Assembly: GCF_000372725.1 (NCBI RefSeq) | Contig: NW_005201113.1 | Coordinates: 30,638 to 94,637 of the forward strand | Source of the DNA: Emiliania huxleyi CCMP1516 | Taxonomy: Eukaryota; Haptophyta; Isochrysidales; Noelaerhabdaceae | DNA length: 64,000 bases | Direction of reading: 5' to 3' | Translations under genes and position numbers: made by a program | In this document: piece by piece, positions 32,496 through 44,775 of the stretch | Layout of the letters: every line of letters begins with the position of its first letter | Position numbering within the stretch: position 1 is the first letter of the stretch | Notes under the pieces: model-generated | The model's database searches: none | What the model was told of the DNA's origin: nothing | Seen by the model: only the letters and a program-made list of their open reading frames with translations

Positions 32496-33719
32496 TCAGT
32501 ACTCGACCCTTGCCCCGGCGTAGTCGAAGAAGGCGCCCGAGTCGGAGGGAGAGAGCCCGTCGAGGACGTCGAGCATCGAAGCGGTGCTGTACTCCACCGT
32601 GAAGAGCTTCTCGGGTCTCACGTTCTTCTGGAAGGGCACACTCAGTCCCGTGTCCTACACGCGCGCGGGGGGGAGGCGGGGGCGATGAGGTGGTTCAGGG
32701 CGGAGCCTCGCAGCCCAGCAGCGAGATGTGTCCGTGCCCACGCCTCAAAGAGCGACCGTGGGCGGGATGACTGGCGGCGCTCTCTCAGCTCGTGCCGTCG
32801 CCACTACTGGCTACTCCGGGCGCACCGCGGTGCCGGGGTGCAGCGAGACCGCGTAGACGTCGCGTCGCCGCAGCTCGATAGCCATGTTGACAGTCGCCAT
32901 GTTCAGCGCCGCCTGGTCGCGCTTCTCTTCTCTTCAGTGATGGCATTCCTTCTCTGGCGACGGGACAGCTGCTCAGCGCCGCCTATTCGCCGAGGTGATG
33001 CGCCACGATTCGCCGAGGCTCCGAGCCCCAGGATGACCCATGTCCCGGTGCCGCCTTTGACATTCGGTACGACCACCAGCCGCCCAGCCTACGGTGCAGT
33101 GTTCCGAGAAGGCTCTTCTGACGAAGACAAGACGGTACGGCCCCAGAATTTAAATGCCGGTTGTCTCCGATCGAGCCGACGCGCGCAGACAGGTTGGCGA
33201 CGATCGCGCCTACACGACGCGCGTGCCGTACGGCTCCGGAAAGCGTCCGGAAAGCCGCGCGCAGCACGGGCTGGCGCCGCCCTTTGCGAGCAGCGGCGCG
33301 ATCGCCTGCGCCATGAGCACCGGCCCGAGTGCGTTGGTCGCAAAGACGCTCTGCATCGCCGTGGCGTCGATCGAACCCAGCGACCGCTCCGGCATATACT
33401 CCGACGGCAGCGTCTCGGCGGCGGCCGACGACTGGCCTCCGTGCAGCTTGCCCGCCACGTTGAGCAGCAGGTCGACCTTGGCGCCTCCGAGGTCGGCCTT
33501 GAGCTGCTCGGTGAGGGCGCGCGTCGACGCCTGCTCGGTCACGTCGCACGCCACCGGCAGGATCCGGCCGGGGTACTCTGACATTAGCCTCTCCAGCCCA
33601 TCGGACGTGCCGGAGCGGCTCGCGGCGACGATGGTGCTCTGCGGCGCTCGGCGAAGCAACTGGCTGGCGAACCCAAGGCCGAGGCCGCGCGATGCACCCG
33701 AGACGACGACGAGCTTCAT
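32496..33719 (-). CDS. Short-chain dehydrogenase/reductase (C-factor-like)
   Basis: An NAD(P)H-dependent oxidoreductase of unknown substrate, 256 residues, in five exons: 33719-33278, 33209-33158, 33088-33055, 32912-32829 and 32654-32496. The Rossmann motif SGASRGLGLGFA, the DVT motif (VACDVTEQAS), LLLNVAGKL, ANLSARVGSIGDN, the active-site WWSYRMSKAALN (Tyr and Lys of YxxxK) and VSLHPGTDTGLS are all present, and the end PSDSGAFFDYAG fits the family of CsgA-like SDRs. All four introns read as GC-AG; the frame closes exactly with these boundaries. The intron at 32913-33054 is flanked by AGGCGGC on both sides. The start ATG at 33719 is followed at once by the Rossmann strand. Confidence 0.82.
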
Positions 33720-34661
33720 CGCAGACAACCTGGTGGGCAGGACACTGGCCGAAGAGACGACCATTGCTCGCTCTGTTCGGCCAAAGCCATGAAAGTGCTC
33801 TATCAAAAAGAATTTAAACAAAAGAACTCTCAAAAAGAATTTTACCACGAAAGGCGGTCGCACAAAAAGAATCTTACCACGAAACTCCCTCGCACATTTG
33901 CACACATGCACAGACACACAGCCCCTTCCCCTCCCCCCTCAAGGGCGAGGACACGCACAGGCCGCACCTCTAGTGAGGCCCGCATAGTATGTGGGAGACT
34001 CGTGCCGCCGCCCCTGCCACCCCTGTGTCAGTGTGCCTGTGGTAGGAGAGACTGCCAGCGACAAGCTGGAGGCAGGTCGCTAGACTGAGATGAGACCGCC
34101 AGTGGAGTTGGGAGTCCACCGTGCACCGCGCTGCGAGCCTGTCGTGTCCCTTGTCAGGAGCAGGAGAGCCCCACCTGTCCCCCTGATCGTTCTTCCAAAA
34201 TCCTGCTCGTGCAGGTGGGGAACCTGTCCTCGTCCCATCCCTCGTTTGGCGTGTCTGTTTTCTTTCTTTCTTTCTTTTGCCCAGTGTTGTGCAAAAAGAA
34301 CCACCCCCCCCCCCCTCCCCTGCGCCCATTCCCTGCCCTCTCCCGCCACACACTCCGTCAGAGCCCCCTCCCCTCTTGCACAACAGGAATTCTGACAATT
34401 AACCAGCTACTCGATTCAAATCAATGGGCTCGCCCATACCGGAGTGGTTCGACTCCACGCAAACCCGGAGTGGTGAGGGGCTGGTCGTGCGGTGTTCTCA
34501 GGCCCAGTGAGGTAGTGCATCCGACGGTCCGGATCCTGCTGAACAAGCTCCTCTTGTAGCTCGATCGGTCACACCGCCATCGCCGTTGGGGAGAGGGGGG
34601 ACGACACTGCTTCGGCAGCGTGCACCTCGATCCTGTACCGTGTTTGTTATGACCCGTGCAA

Positions 34662-34812
34662 GCCCCGCAGAGGTGCGGGCGAGAGGGCGGCCCGAGCCCG
34701 AAAGGGCCCGCCCTCGACCTTGCTCTACATGGTAACGGATAAGAAGAGAAACACCCCCGGACCGGGACGCCGGCGGTCGAGTCGGGACACGCTGTGGTTC
34801 AGACGTCCCCCC
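34662..34812 (+). repeat. 150-bp direct repeat, copy 1
   Basis: GCAAGCCCCGCAGAGGTGCG through GCTGTGGTTCAGACGT is repeated nearly exactly at 35382-35533, about 720 bp away in the same orientation. Between them are weaker repeats (CAATCCTGTCC at 34897 and 35184). It could be a tandem duplication of a larger unit or the ends of a small non-coding element. Confidence 0.7.
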
Positions 34813-35381
34813 CCTCGACGCAGTCGAGTGACTGACATGAATAGGGAGGAGAAAGTGTCCCCCACATATCACCACAGACGCAGCACAGGGGCTCCAATCC
34901 TGTCCGCCGGGGCCTCGGCTAGATCTCCAGTGGGGAGTGCGAGGGCTGGATCGACTGCAGCGAGAGTGTGGGTTGTGGACCGTCGGGATAGCGTGTGGCG
35001 TAGATGTTCTCCTGGAAGTAGAGAGGCTGATGTCTCTCGCCCTGCAGGAAGGAGAAACTCGGACGGGAGAGTGAAAACTCCTCCCTGCGGCATGTGCGCA
35101 GAACGGGTTGCGCAATGTGCGGCATCCGTGTTGAGGGCTCGGGAGGGCAACGACGGCAGCGTTGCCGAGCTTGTACAGGGGCCTCAATCCTGTCCCCGAT
35201 GGGGTGCGCCTCTCGCCGCGCGCGTAGCAGTCGGCGCGCGGGTAGCCTCAGAGATGCGCAGAGCGAGATGCGGTTATCAGCAAACCAAGCCCTGTGCTTG
35301 GATGGGCGCGGCGAAGCCGCGGCGCAGTGGATAGCGTGAAGAACTCGAGATCGCTGGGATCTTGAGCCGCCGCTGCCACGT

Positions 35382-35533
35382 GCAAGCCCCGCAGAGGTGC
35401 GGGCGAGAGGGCGGCCCGAGCCCGAAAGGGCCCGCCCTCGGCCTTGCTCTACATGGTAACGGATAAGAAGAGAAACACCCCCGGACCGGGACGCCGGCGG
35501 TCGAGTCGGGACACGCTGTGGTTCAGACGTGAC
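35382..35533 (+). repeat. 150-bp direct repeat, copy 2
   Basis: Nearly identical to 34662-34812 (one visible difference, CCCTCGACC against CCCTCGGCC). It ends in a run of C, then diverges. Confidence 0.7.
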
Positions 35534-36348
35534 CCCCCCCAATGAACATACCAGTGAGGGAGGGCGAGACGATCGAGGGGTCCCGTACCATGCGGAATCG
35601 ACCCTATCCAGTGCTCAAGTGCTCAAGTGTAAAGACCCCAAATCGGGTCGGAAGTCTGACTTCGGACCCGATTAGCTGCCGCCTCGCCGCGCGCCGCTGC
35701 TGCCCTCGCCAGCAGCCGCCGCGGGCGCAGACATCGATTTCAACTCACGCGACGCGCTCGGCCGCCGCTGGCGGCTGCCGCAAGAGCGGCTGGCTCACGA
35801 CAGCGTCTCGCCGGTTGCCGGATAGGAGAGTACAGAACGTCTGGAGTGTAACTGTGTACGTGAGATCGGTCTTGATAACAAGCACGGTCGATCCGACAAA
35901 GCGATACACTTATTCCTATCTCGCTGGAGGGCTGGCACGGAGCTCTGTGCCGGCACACAGCAAGAGCCGTGCGGCAAGAAGAGCTCGATGGGGAGCGAGA
36001 ACCGTCAGAGGTGCTCACCCAGGTCCACCCTGATGCGGTCAGTTCCCCCCAGGTTTGACCGCTGCTGCTGACCCGTCGCCCCCTACGGCTCGTCATCCTG
36101 AGATGCTTGGAGGGAGGGATCCGCCGTCGGCTCCGCCGTCGAGCTGAGGTGGGCTGATGCCGCCGCCGCAAGGCGGCACGCGGACGCTCCGCCGCCTCGT
36201 CGTCGCGCTGCCTCGGCCGCGGCGCCTCGCGAGACACGGGGAGTTGGCTACGGTCGCGCACTAGAGCGGGCGTCCATTAGTCCAAAAAGAAAGAAAGAAA
36301 ACGGACAACCCAAGGGAGGGATGGGAGGACGGCACGCCGCCACCACAC

Positions 36349-36366
36349 AGGGATTTTAAGGAGAGG
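36349..36366 (+). promoter_or_regulatory. Possible core-promoter element AGGGATTTTAAGGAGAGG
   Basis: The same 18 bases occur at 45058-45075. Both copies lie upstream of plus-strand genes (101 and 312 bp before the ATG). TTTTAA may act as a TATA-like core. Inference from sharing and position only. Confidence 0.4.
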
Positions 36367-36466
36367 GGTGAGCCCACGAAGGCACCAAGCCCTTCTCTGT
36401 TTTTTTTTGCAAAAAACGGCGGTTTTGGCCCCAGAGTCATCCGACGGGGGAACATCTAGACTGGCC

Positions 36467-37232
36467 ATGCTCAAGGCTGCCTCGCTTCTGTTCGTCGCTC
36501 TGTCGGCGTCTGCCCTGCCGGTGCGTCGCTCCGCCCAGCCGCAGTTACTCACATGCAGGCTGAGCCTACACGCATCACACGAGTGCGCAGGCCAACACCG
36601 TCAACGACATCAACCCAACCGCTCGCAACACCACCTTTGCGCCCAAGCCCAACCCTCCCGTGCCCGACCCGGTGAATGATCCCGCCTGGCTGATCGCCAC
36701 CTCCGGCTTCTGCTCGAACCTCAACGTCGTGATGAAGGAGCGCGACGTCGAGGCGAGCGAGACGGAGGGCGATACCGCGGCCCACTTCATCGCCGGCATC
36801 GAGTTCAACTACTACCCGCAGACGGCGGTCAAATTCACCGATTTCCCTCACCACCTCGCGAAGACCATCGAGGGCGACGCGGCAGAGGCGGACGCGCTGG
36901 TCTCAAGCGCGTGGGATCACAAGAACATCGCGCTGCTCGAGCCCACGTCCTCGTGCGGCGCTGACAAAGACCAGGCTTGGGGCATCTCGGTCTTCAAGGT
37001 GGAGGAGCACCGCCCTTGCGCGGACGGCGAGACTGCGTGGGAGGGCCACCCCTGCGTCCACTACTCCGGCTACGTGTCGGCGGCTACGTCCAACTTTGTC
37101 AAGGTGAATGAGGGGCGATTCGTCTGCCAGCTGTTCGTCGACTCTAACGCTTGGTGCGAAGACGCCCTCAGCCTCGCCAATAGATTTAAGAGAGAGGGAG
37201 TATACTGGGGAGTGTGGAGTTCCCATTGTTAG
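36467..37232 (+). CDS. Small secreted protein of unknown family
   Basis: Exon 1 (36467-36520) encodes exactly a signal peptide, MLKAASLLFVALSASALP. A GT-AG intron (36521-36590) leads to exon 2 (36591-37232), which starts ANTVNDINPTARNTTFAP. The mature protein has spaced cysteines (SGFCSNLNVVM, TSSCGADKDQ, HRPCADGE, HPCVHYSGY, RFVCQLFVDSNAWCEDA) that could pair as disulfides. The frame stops at 37230-37232. A 29-bp piece of its last coding part (37116-37144) is repeated at 37262-37290 with 27 matches, encoding RFVCQLFVDSDENCAAEL, so the true last exon might be the downstream copy. Function unknown. Confidence 0.65.
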
Positions 37233-37290
37233 GTAAGATGGCTGTGTAGGAGAGCTTAGCACGGTTCGTCTGCCAGCTGTTTGTCGACTC
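37116..37290 (+). repeat. Duplicated exon piece around the end of the secreted-protein gene
   Basis: Copies at 37116-37144 and 37262-37290 (27 of 29 bases) each encode RFVCQLFVDS followed by different residues, including a conserved Cys. It resembles the repeats that flank other introns here, but no AG lies directly before the second copy, so simple intron removal is not supported. Confidence 0.6.
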
Positions 37291-37643
37291 AGATGAGAAC
37301 TGTGCCGCGGAGTTGCAATGCCTCGCCGTACCCGTCGCGCTGCCCCACACGGGGCTGTGCTGCCAGGCGGAAGCAGTCGCCATCACTGCACTTGCGGGCC
37401 TGTCGTCGTGGACGCGTCCGCAAGTCGGAAAAAACTTGCGGGTGCGGTATGTCTCGGGGTCCGAGAGAGCGATGTGCTTGTGTCCGCCTTGTGTTTGTTT
37501 TTTCCTACCATCGATGGCTAGCTCAAAAAAACTTACTCGCCGGAAAAACGAATACTTTTGTCCACAATGTGGAGGGGCCCGCCGCAAACTGCCAAACTTG
37601 TCACCACCGGGTCGGCCCGGCCGTGCTCACGCCCTCCCCTCTC

Positions 37644-39254
37644 ATGACACCTTGCACACTATTCATACCCTTTGCGGCGCTCCTTCGTCCGCCGACGCAA
37701 CGCTGGTCGCCGGCCTTGTCTGCAGCGATCTCCGCCTCGAGAGGCGCCGAGCAGCTCTCAGCCATGCAGCTGACCGCCGAGAGTGAGAAGAAGCGGAAGC
37801 AAAAGGGCGAGAGCCAGGTGGAGAGGCGGCAATACAACAGCGTGCTCGGGGAGCTGGAGTCGTCCAAGCTGTATGGTCAGACGCCCAAGATGTTTGAGCT
37901 CGACCAGCTCGCAAACATGCTGCGGAAGGGACGGCTCAACCTGTTCCCAAAGTACCAACGCGACTATGTGTGGAAGCCGGAGCGGGCCAGCCGGCTCGTG
38001 GTGACCGTGCTGTGCAACCGCATCGTGCCGGGCGTGGTGCTGCACGAGAAGGAGAAGGGGGTTTACGATGTGGTCGACGGCAAGCAGCGGCTCACCTCGC
38101 TACTCTGCTTCTACATGGCAAGCGAGGACCGTAGCTTCCTCGCGACGCTCATGCGGCAGCCGCCCGTCTTCGAGAGGCTCTCGAAGCTCGATGAGAATTA
38201 CGAGGACCTCAACGGCCTCTCGTACTCTCACCTCTCGCGCGAGCGTCAGTTTGCGCTGCAGTCCTTCACCGTTTCCTGCACCATCATCCCGCACGACACG
38301 CCGCGCCAGGAGGTGTTTGCAGCCTATGAGGACATCAACTCGGGGGGCGAGGACCTCAAGGCGCAGCAGCTTCGTCGCGCCGCCTACTTTGGTGCCTACA
38401 TCGAGCTGCTTGACAAGCTGGCCACGAACCTCGATTTCCAGTATGTGCGGGACCCGCGAGCGGCGCGCGCTGGCACGTACACCCTCGACCCAAAGGAGTC
38501 GGACCGTGAGATGATCCTGCGCGCCTTCGCCTTCAACCGTGGCTGGCAAGGCTACATTCGGCCTGTGAAGACCTTCCTCAACCTCGAGCTCGAGAGCTTT
38601 GAGGAGCTCGACGAGGCGCGCAAGCCGGTGACCCTCCGTGAGCTGGAGGAGGAGTTCTGTTGGGTCCTCAAGACGGCGCGGCAAGTCTGGGGTCCGGAGG
38701 ACGCGTTTGCCCGCAAGTGGGAGCCCTCCCGTTCTTGCGACGAATGGGTCTGGTCCAACTCGGTCAGCCTTCAGCTGTGGGACGTCATGTACTCTGTACT
38801 CGCGGAGCTGAGGCTCGAGAACTTCTCGACGCTCTCCTTCACGCAGAGTGCGGGCGGCATCGTCAATGCCTTCAAGCGCCTGTTTGAGCGCGACCTGCTC
38901 GATATGGGCGGGCAGGTGACTGTTGCCAAGTTCGCTGCGCGGCGCGACCTCGTCAAGGCGACACTGAAATCGCAGCTGCCGCAGCCACTCTCGAGCAGCC
39001 GCAGCTTCGCCAACCCCGAGGCGCTGCGCCTCCGCTGCTTCTCGGCCCAGCTCGGCGCGTGCGCCATCTGCGGTCAGCCGCTGGACCCTTCGCGGCTGCA
39101 CGACGGCACGTACGCGCACCTCGATCATCGGGTGGCATGGGCGAGGGGTGGGCGCACAACGGCGGAGAACGCGCAGCTGGTGCACGCCGGCTGCAATCTG
39201 AGCAAGGGCGCGGGGGGGGGCTCAGGCTCAGCGTGCCCGCGTGGCGAGGGTTGA
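37644..39254 (+). CDS. DUF262 (GmrSD/ParB-like) protein with C-terminal HNH nuclease domain
   Basis: Prokaryotic relatives (type IV restriction GmrSD and DUF262-DUF1524 proteins) cut modified foreign DNA. An intronless frame has possible starts at 37644 (adding an N-terminal MTPCTLFIPFAALLRPP, perhaps an organelle presequence) and at 37764. The N-terminal domain has LFPKYQRDYVWK and YDVVDGKQRLTSLLCF, the DGQQR-type motif of DUF262. FAAYEDINSGGEDLKAQQLR follows, typical of the family. The end has CAICGQPLD and YAHLDHRVAWARGG, then NAQLVHAGCNLSKG: an HNH motif with a C-2-C...C zinc site. Both active regions look whole. No partner subunit or methylase is seen nearby. Single-exon structure and domain make-up suggest acquisition from bacteria or a virus; this is inference. 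Confidence 0.8.
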   Translation: MTPCTLFIPFAALLRPPTQRWSPALSAAISASRGAEQLSAMQLTAESEKKRKQKGESQVERRQYNSVLGELESSKLYGQTPKMFELDQLANMLRKGRLNLFPKYQRDYVWKPERASRLVVTVLCNRIVPGVVLHEKEKGVYDVVDGKQRLTSLLCFYMASEDRSFLATLMRQPPVFERLSKLDENYEDLNGLSYSHLSRERQFALQSFTVSCTIIPHDTPRQEVFAAYEDINSGGEDLKAQQLRRAAYFGAYIELLDKLATNLDFQYVRDPRAARAGTYTLDPKESDREMILRAFAFNRGWQGYIRPVKTFLNLELESFEELDEARKPVTLRELEEEFCWVLKTARQVWGPEDAFARKWEPSRSCDEWVWSNSVSLQLWDVMYSVLAELRLENFSTLSFTQSAGGIVNAFKRLFERDLLDMGGQVTVAKFAARRDLVKATLKSQLPQPLSSSRSFANPEALRLRCFSAQLGACAICGQPLDPSRLHDGTYAHLDHRVAWARGGRTTAENAQLVHAGCNLSKGAGGGSGSACPRGEG

Positions 39255-39698
39255 GAAGCGGATCTTGCTCGAAGTAGTCAAGAGAGCTCAAAAGTTGTGA
39301 AATGTATTGTTTGATGCACGGACGAAAAGAACCACACATAAACTAAACAGGGGTCCCGTACCATGCGGAATCGACCCTAGCGCCCAGACAGGCGGGCGCC
39401 GATGCGGTGGGAGGGGAGGGAGGCTCTCCCAACGCTTTCTTCTTTTCATCGCGCGTTATCCCGTCTCAACTCTCTCGGTTGGAAGGCCGTCCAAATCTTC
39501 ATTCAAATCTCGAGCGAATCTTATCTCGAGCGAACTTAAGCGGTACGTGCACACGTGCACACAGTCCTAGCTGTGAGCCGTACGTCCGTACGTGACACAC
39601 CGCACACGTACACGGCACCAGAGAAGCATGCTGCATGGGATGAGGGGCGAGAGACTAACATGATAGCTCACCACGGGACGGCCCCGAGCGCGAGCCCT
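39255..39698. other. Intergenic, with the AGGGGTCCCGTACC repeat block
   Basis: From 39351 to 39381 lies the same 31-bp block as at 35577-35607 and, inverted, at 20989-21019. The rest is unassigned; ACACGTGCACACG and CCGTACGTCCGTACG words near 39545-39600 are short palindromes. Confidence 0.45.
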
Positions 39699-41140
39699 CT
39701 ACAGCAAGGCAAGAGAACAGACTCGCGCCGTCGCCATCGGAGACACCTCCCCCCATGCGTTTGTGGCCGGGTCGAATATCTCCACCGTGTTGCGGATCAC
39801 GCCCTCGTCCTCCTCGTCCTCGTTCTTGCCGCCCACGGCGTACAGCTTGCCGTCGAGCACCGCCACGCCGACAGCAGCCCGCGACACCGCCATCGGCGCC
39901 ATCTCCTCCCACGCATTCGCCGCCGCATCGTGCCGCTCGACCGAGCTGAGGGTGTCGTCGTCGTTCAAGCCTCCCACGGCGTACAGTTGAGCACCGCCAC
40001 TGTGAGCTCGTCCCGAGCCGTTGCCATCGGCGCCACCGCCTCCCAGGCGTTCGTCGCCGGGTCGTACCGCTCCACCGAGCTGAGGGCGCCGCCGCCACAC
40101 CCGCCAACAGCGTACAGCTTGCCGTCCAGCACCGCCACGGCGTGATAAAACCGCGCCTTTGCCATCGGCGCCACCGCCTCCCACACGTTCGTCGCCGCGT
40201 CGTACCGCTCGACCGAGCTGAGCACGTTGTAGCCGTCATCCTGCCCGCCCACCGCGTACAGCTCACCGTCGAGCACCACCACGCCGAAAGCTACCCGCCG
40301 CACCGCCATCGGCGCCACCGCCTCCCACGCATTGGCAGCCGGGTCGTACCGCTCGACCGAGCTGAGGCGATTGCGGCCGTCATCCTGCCCGCCCACCGCG
40401 TACAGCTTGCCGTCGAGCACCGCCACGGCGTGATCACACCGCGCCGCCGCCATCGGCGCCACCGCCTCCCACGCATTGGCAGCCGGATCGTAACGCTCCG
40501 CCGAGATGAGGCGGCCGTCGTCGCCGCTGTACCCGCCAACAGCGTACAGCTTGCCATCGAGCACCGCCACGGCGTGAGCCTGCCGCGCCGTCACCAGCGG
40601 CGCCACCGCCTCCCACGACTTCGTAGCCAAGTCGTACCGCTCCACCAGGTTGGAAGTCATGTCGTCAGCCTCACTCATGCCGCCCACCGCGTAGAGCTTG
40701 CCGTCAAGCACCGCCGTGCCGACATACATTCGTGCCGTTGGCATCGGCGCCACAGCCTCCTCCTCCCACTCATTTGTGGACGGGTCGTACCGCTCCAGCG
40801 AGTTGACAAACTCGCTATAGCTGTCACGGCCGCCAAACACGAGCATGCGCGGCCTCTCGCGCTTCTTCAGCGTCTCCTTCCAGCCGCGGCGCCACGCGCG
40901 GCACGTCCCCTTGACGGCGTGCTCCGTGGTCGGCAGCTGGGCGAGGATGTGCGGGGCGAGGTCCGGCGAGAGGAGGACCTCGGAGAGGACCCACTCGGGC
41001 TGCTCCACGAGCCGTGCGGCGTGCTCCTCCGCCACGCGCAGCGCGGCGGCGCTCCAGAGGGGCGCCTGCTCGTCGATGAAGGCGACGAGCTGCTCTGGCG
41101 AGAGGCCAGACAGGCGGGCGCCGATGCGGTGGGAGGCCAT
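39699..41140 (-). CDS. Kelch-repeat protein with F-box-like N-terminus; frameshift near 39987
   Basis: Kelch repeats fold into a beta-propeller; with an F-box-like start the protein may serve as a substrate receptor of an SCF-type ubiquitin ligase (inference). From ATG 41140 (MASHRIGARLSGLSPEQLV) the N-terminus contains ILAQLPTTEHAVKGTCRAW, F-box-like. Kelch units follow (for example AVLDGKLYAVGGYSGDD, LISAERYDPAANAWEAVAPM). The frame ends at 39965 just after LTVAVL, where the expected DGKLYAVGG has lost about 7 bases; two more Kelch units (LSSVERHDAAANAWEEMAPM and a last one) continue in another frame to a stop at 39699. That is one shift, real or an assembly error. About seven repeats in all. 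Confidence 0.78.
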
Positions 41141-41238
41141 CGGCAAGCCAAAAAAATACGCCGGAGCTCGTCCCCTCCTCCGCCGGTGGTACCGTGAGGT
41201 GAAGGGTGACGGGACCCCCCCAGACGGCCCGCGCTTAC

Positions 41239-41438
41239 AGAACAGAGCGTGCAAGTACTACAAGCTGACGAGCGACAACGATGGGGAGGCCATCCGCTGG
41301 ACAAGCAACTACCAGATCATCAGCAAGGTGTACATGAAGAAGCACTCCAGCCTGCCTCTCTGCTATTCTCTCAGTGCGGCAGACAAGAAGATGGTGACGT
41401 CCACCATGACGAAGATGGTGGGACCGGAGGCAGAGTAG
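41239..41438 (+). CDS. Orphan terminal exon, unknown family
   Basis: After a good acceptor (CGCGCTTACAG) the frame reads ACKYYKLTSDNDGEAIRWTS, NYQIISKVYMKKHSSLPLCY, SLSAADKKMVTS and stops at 41438. Codon use favours C/G at third positions as in real exons here. No upstream exon is evident; the Kelch gene lies upstream on the other strand. It could be the 3' end of an interrupted gene. Confidence 0.4.
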
Positions 41439-41509
41439 AGACTAGAGTATGTGTGCAGTAGAGTCCTGCTGGTCTCCTCTTGATAATGTCATAAGTGTGG
41501 CTGGTGTGT

Positions 41510-41815
41510 GTCAGAGCCTGACAGCACCCCGACAGCACCACCTGACAGCACCTGACAGCAACAGCCCAACGTCTGACAGCAGCAGCAGCCTGACAGCTCT
41601 GACAGCTCCGACAGCGTCTGACAGCAACACCCGACAGCTCCGACAGCACCCGACAGCTACAGAGCCCCTCTGATGTCAGACACGCACCCGACAGCACCTG
41701 ACAGCACTGACAGCACCCGACAGCTGGTCTGACAGAGGCACCTGACAGTGCCTGACAGCTGCCCGACAGCCCGACAGATCACCTGACAGCACCTGACAGC
41801 CTGACAGCCAGGGCT
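41510..41815 (+). repeat. CTGACAGCACC minisatellite
   Basis: Degenerate tandem units of about 10-13 bp (CTGACAGCACC, CCGACAGCACC, CTGACAGCAGC) fill the region downstream of the orphan exon. Confidence 0.85.
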
Positions 41816-42439
41816 CAGAGAGGCAAAGCCTACGAGGGGTGGTGGAACCACATGTCACGGCCACTGCCGGCTCGACCCCACGATAGCCTCCGGAGGCTGA
41901 CTTTGCGGCACCATCATCGGACGATGTCGACGAGTTGGGTCGCTCTCGCGGTAGCCAGATGACCGCTCATACTAGGAAGTAGGATCATCGACCATGGCCG
42001 CAGGGAGCGCGGGGGGTGGCGCTGGGAGCAACACGGAGCTCCGTTGGCGAGACGTTTTCAATAAAGCCGTATAAATAAATTAGTACAACAGTTAGATGCG
42101 ATTCAGATTCGAGATACGGCTCTAGCTTCCTTTCATTGGCTAGGGGACACAGAAGCTCCCATCGTTCATAGAAGGAGGCGCCCGAGGAAACCCTCGGCTC
42201 ACGGTCCACACACCTTACCCCACCCCTTTCCTACCTTAGTTAGCCGCCTCCGTGCCGCTATCTCTCTCGAGCTTTCTCTTCGCCGCCACACGATCTCGTC
42301 CTCTTTCTCCTCCTCGCTCCTCGCACGCCCTCGCTACCGCCACCGGCGTGATGCTGTGGCGGAGCCTCTGGCGCTCCCTCCCGCTCTTTGGGACCCAGGA
42401 CGAGGCCGGCGCTCAGCAATTGTGGCCGGCCTCGGACTC
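41816..42439. other. Intergenic, no gene seen
   Basis: Contains AAAGCCGTATAAATAAATTAG at about 42063, an AT-rich patch, and CTCTTCG/CTCCTC-rich sequence near 42260-42330. The 3' end of the propeller gene may extend into the right part. Confidence 0.35.

Positions 42440-44775
<2,336 letters not shown>

Larger units (their letters stand above)
33720..36348. other. Long region without a supported gene; several repeats
   Basis: AT-richer at 33780-33900 (AAAAAGAATTTTACCACG words, repeated three times). A CT-rich block near 34225-34265 is the inverse of 36280-36330. A repeat of about 150 bp occurs twice (34662-34812 and 35382-35533). A piece of the foldback loop recurs at 35857-35990. From 35577 to 35607 lies the AGGGGTCCCGTACCATGCGG block. 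No open frame shows a domain. Confidence 0.5.

Noticed and set aside
34420-34460. tRNA-like T-arm (GTGGTTCGACTCCAC) after ATCAATGGGCTCGCCC, similar to the 3' half of a serine tRNA
   Set aside because: No acceptor stem partner, D-arm or clean anticodon stem can be formed from the 5' sequence, so a tRNA gene is not supported.
34662-35533. The paired 150-bp direct repeats as ends of a small LTR-type element
   Set aside because: No target duplication, primer site or polypurine tract could be recognised; a plain duplication is as likely.
40142-41197. Long plus-strand frame opposite the Kelch gene
   Set aside because: It is the antisense shadow of the Kelch repeats; the minus strand carries the conserved motifs.
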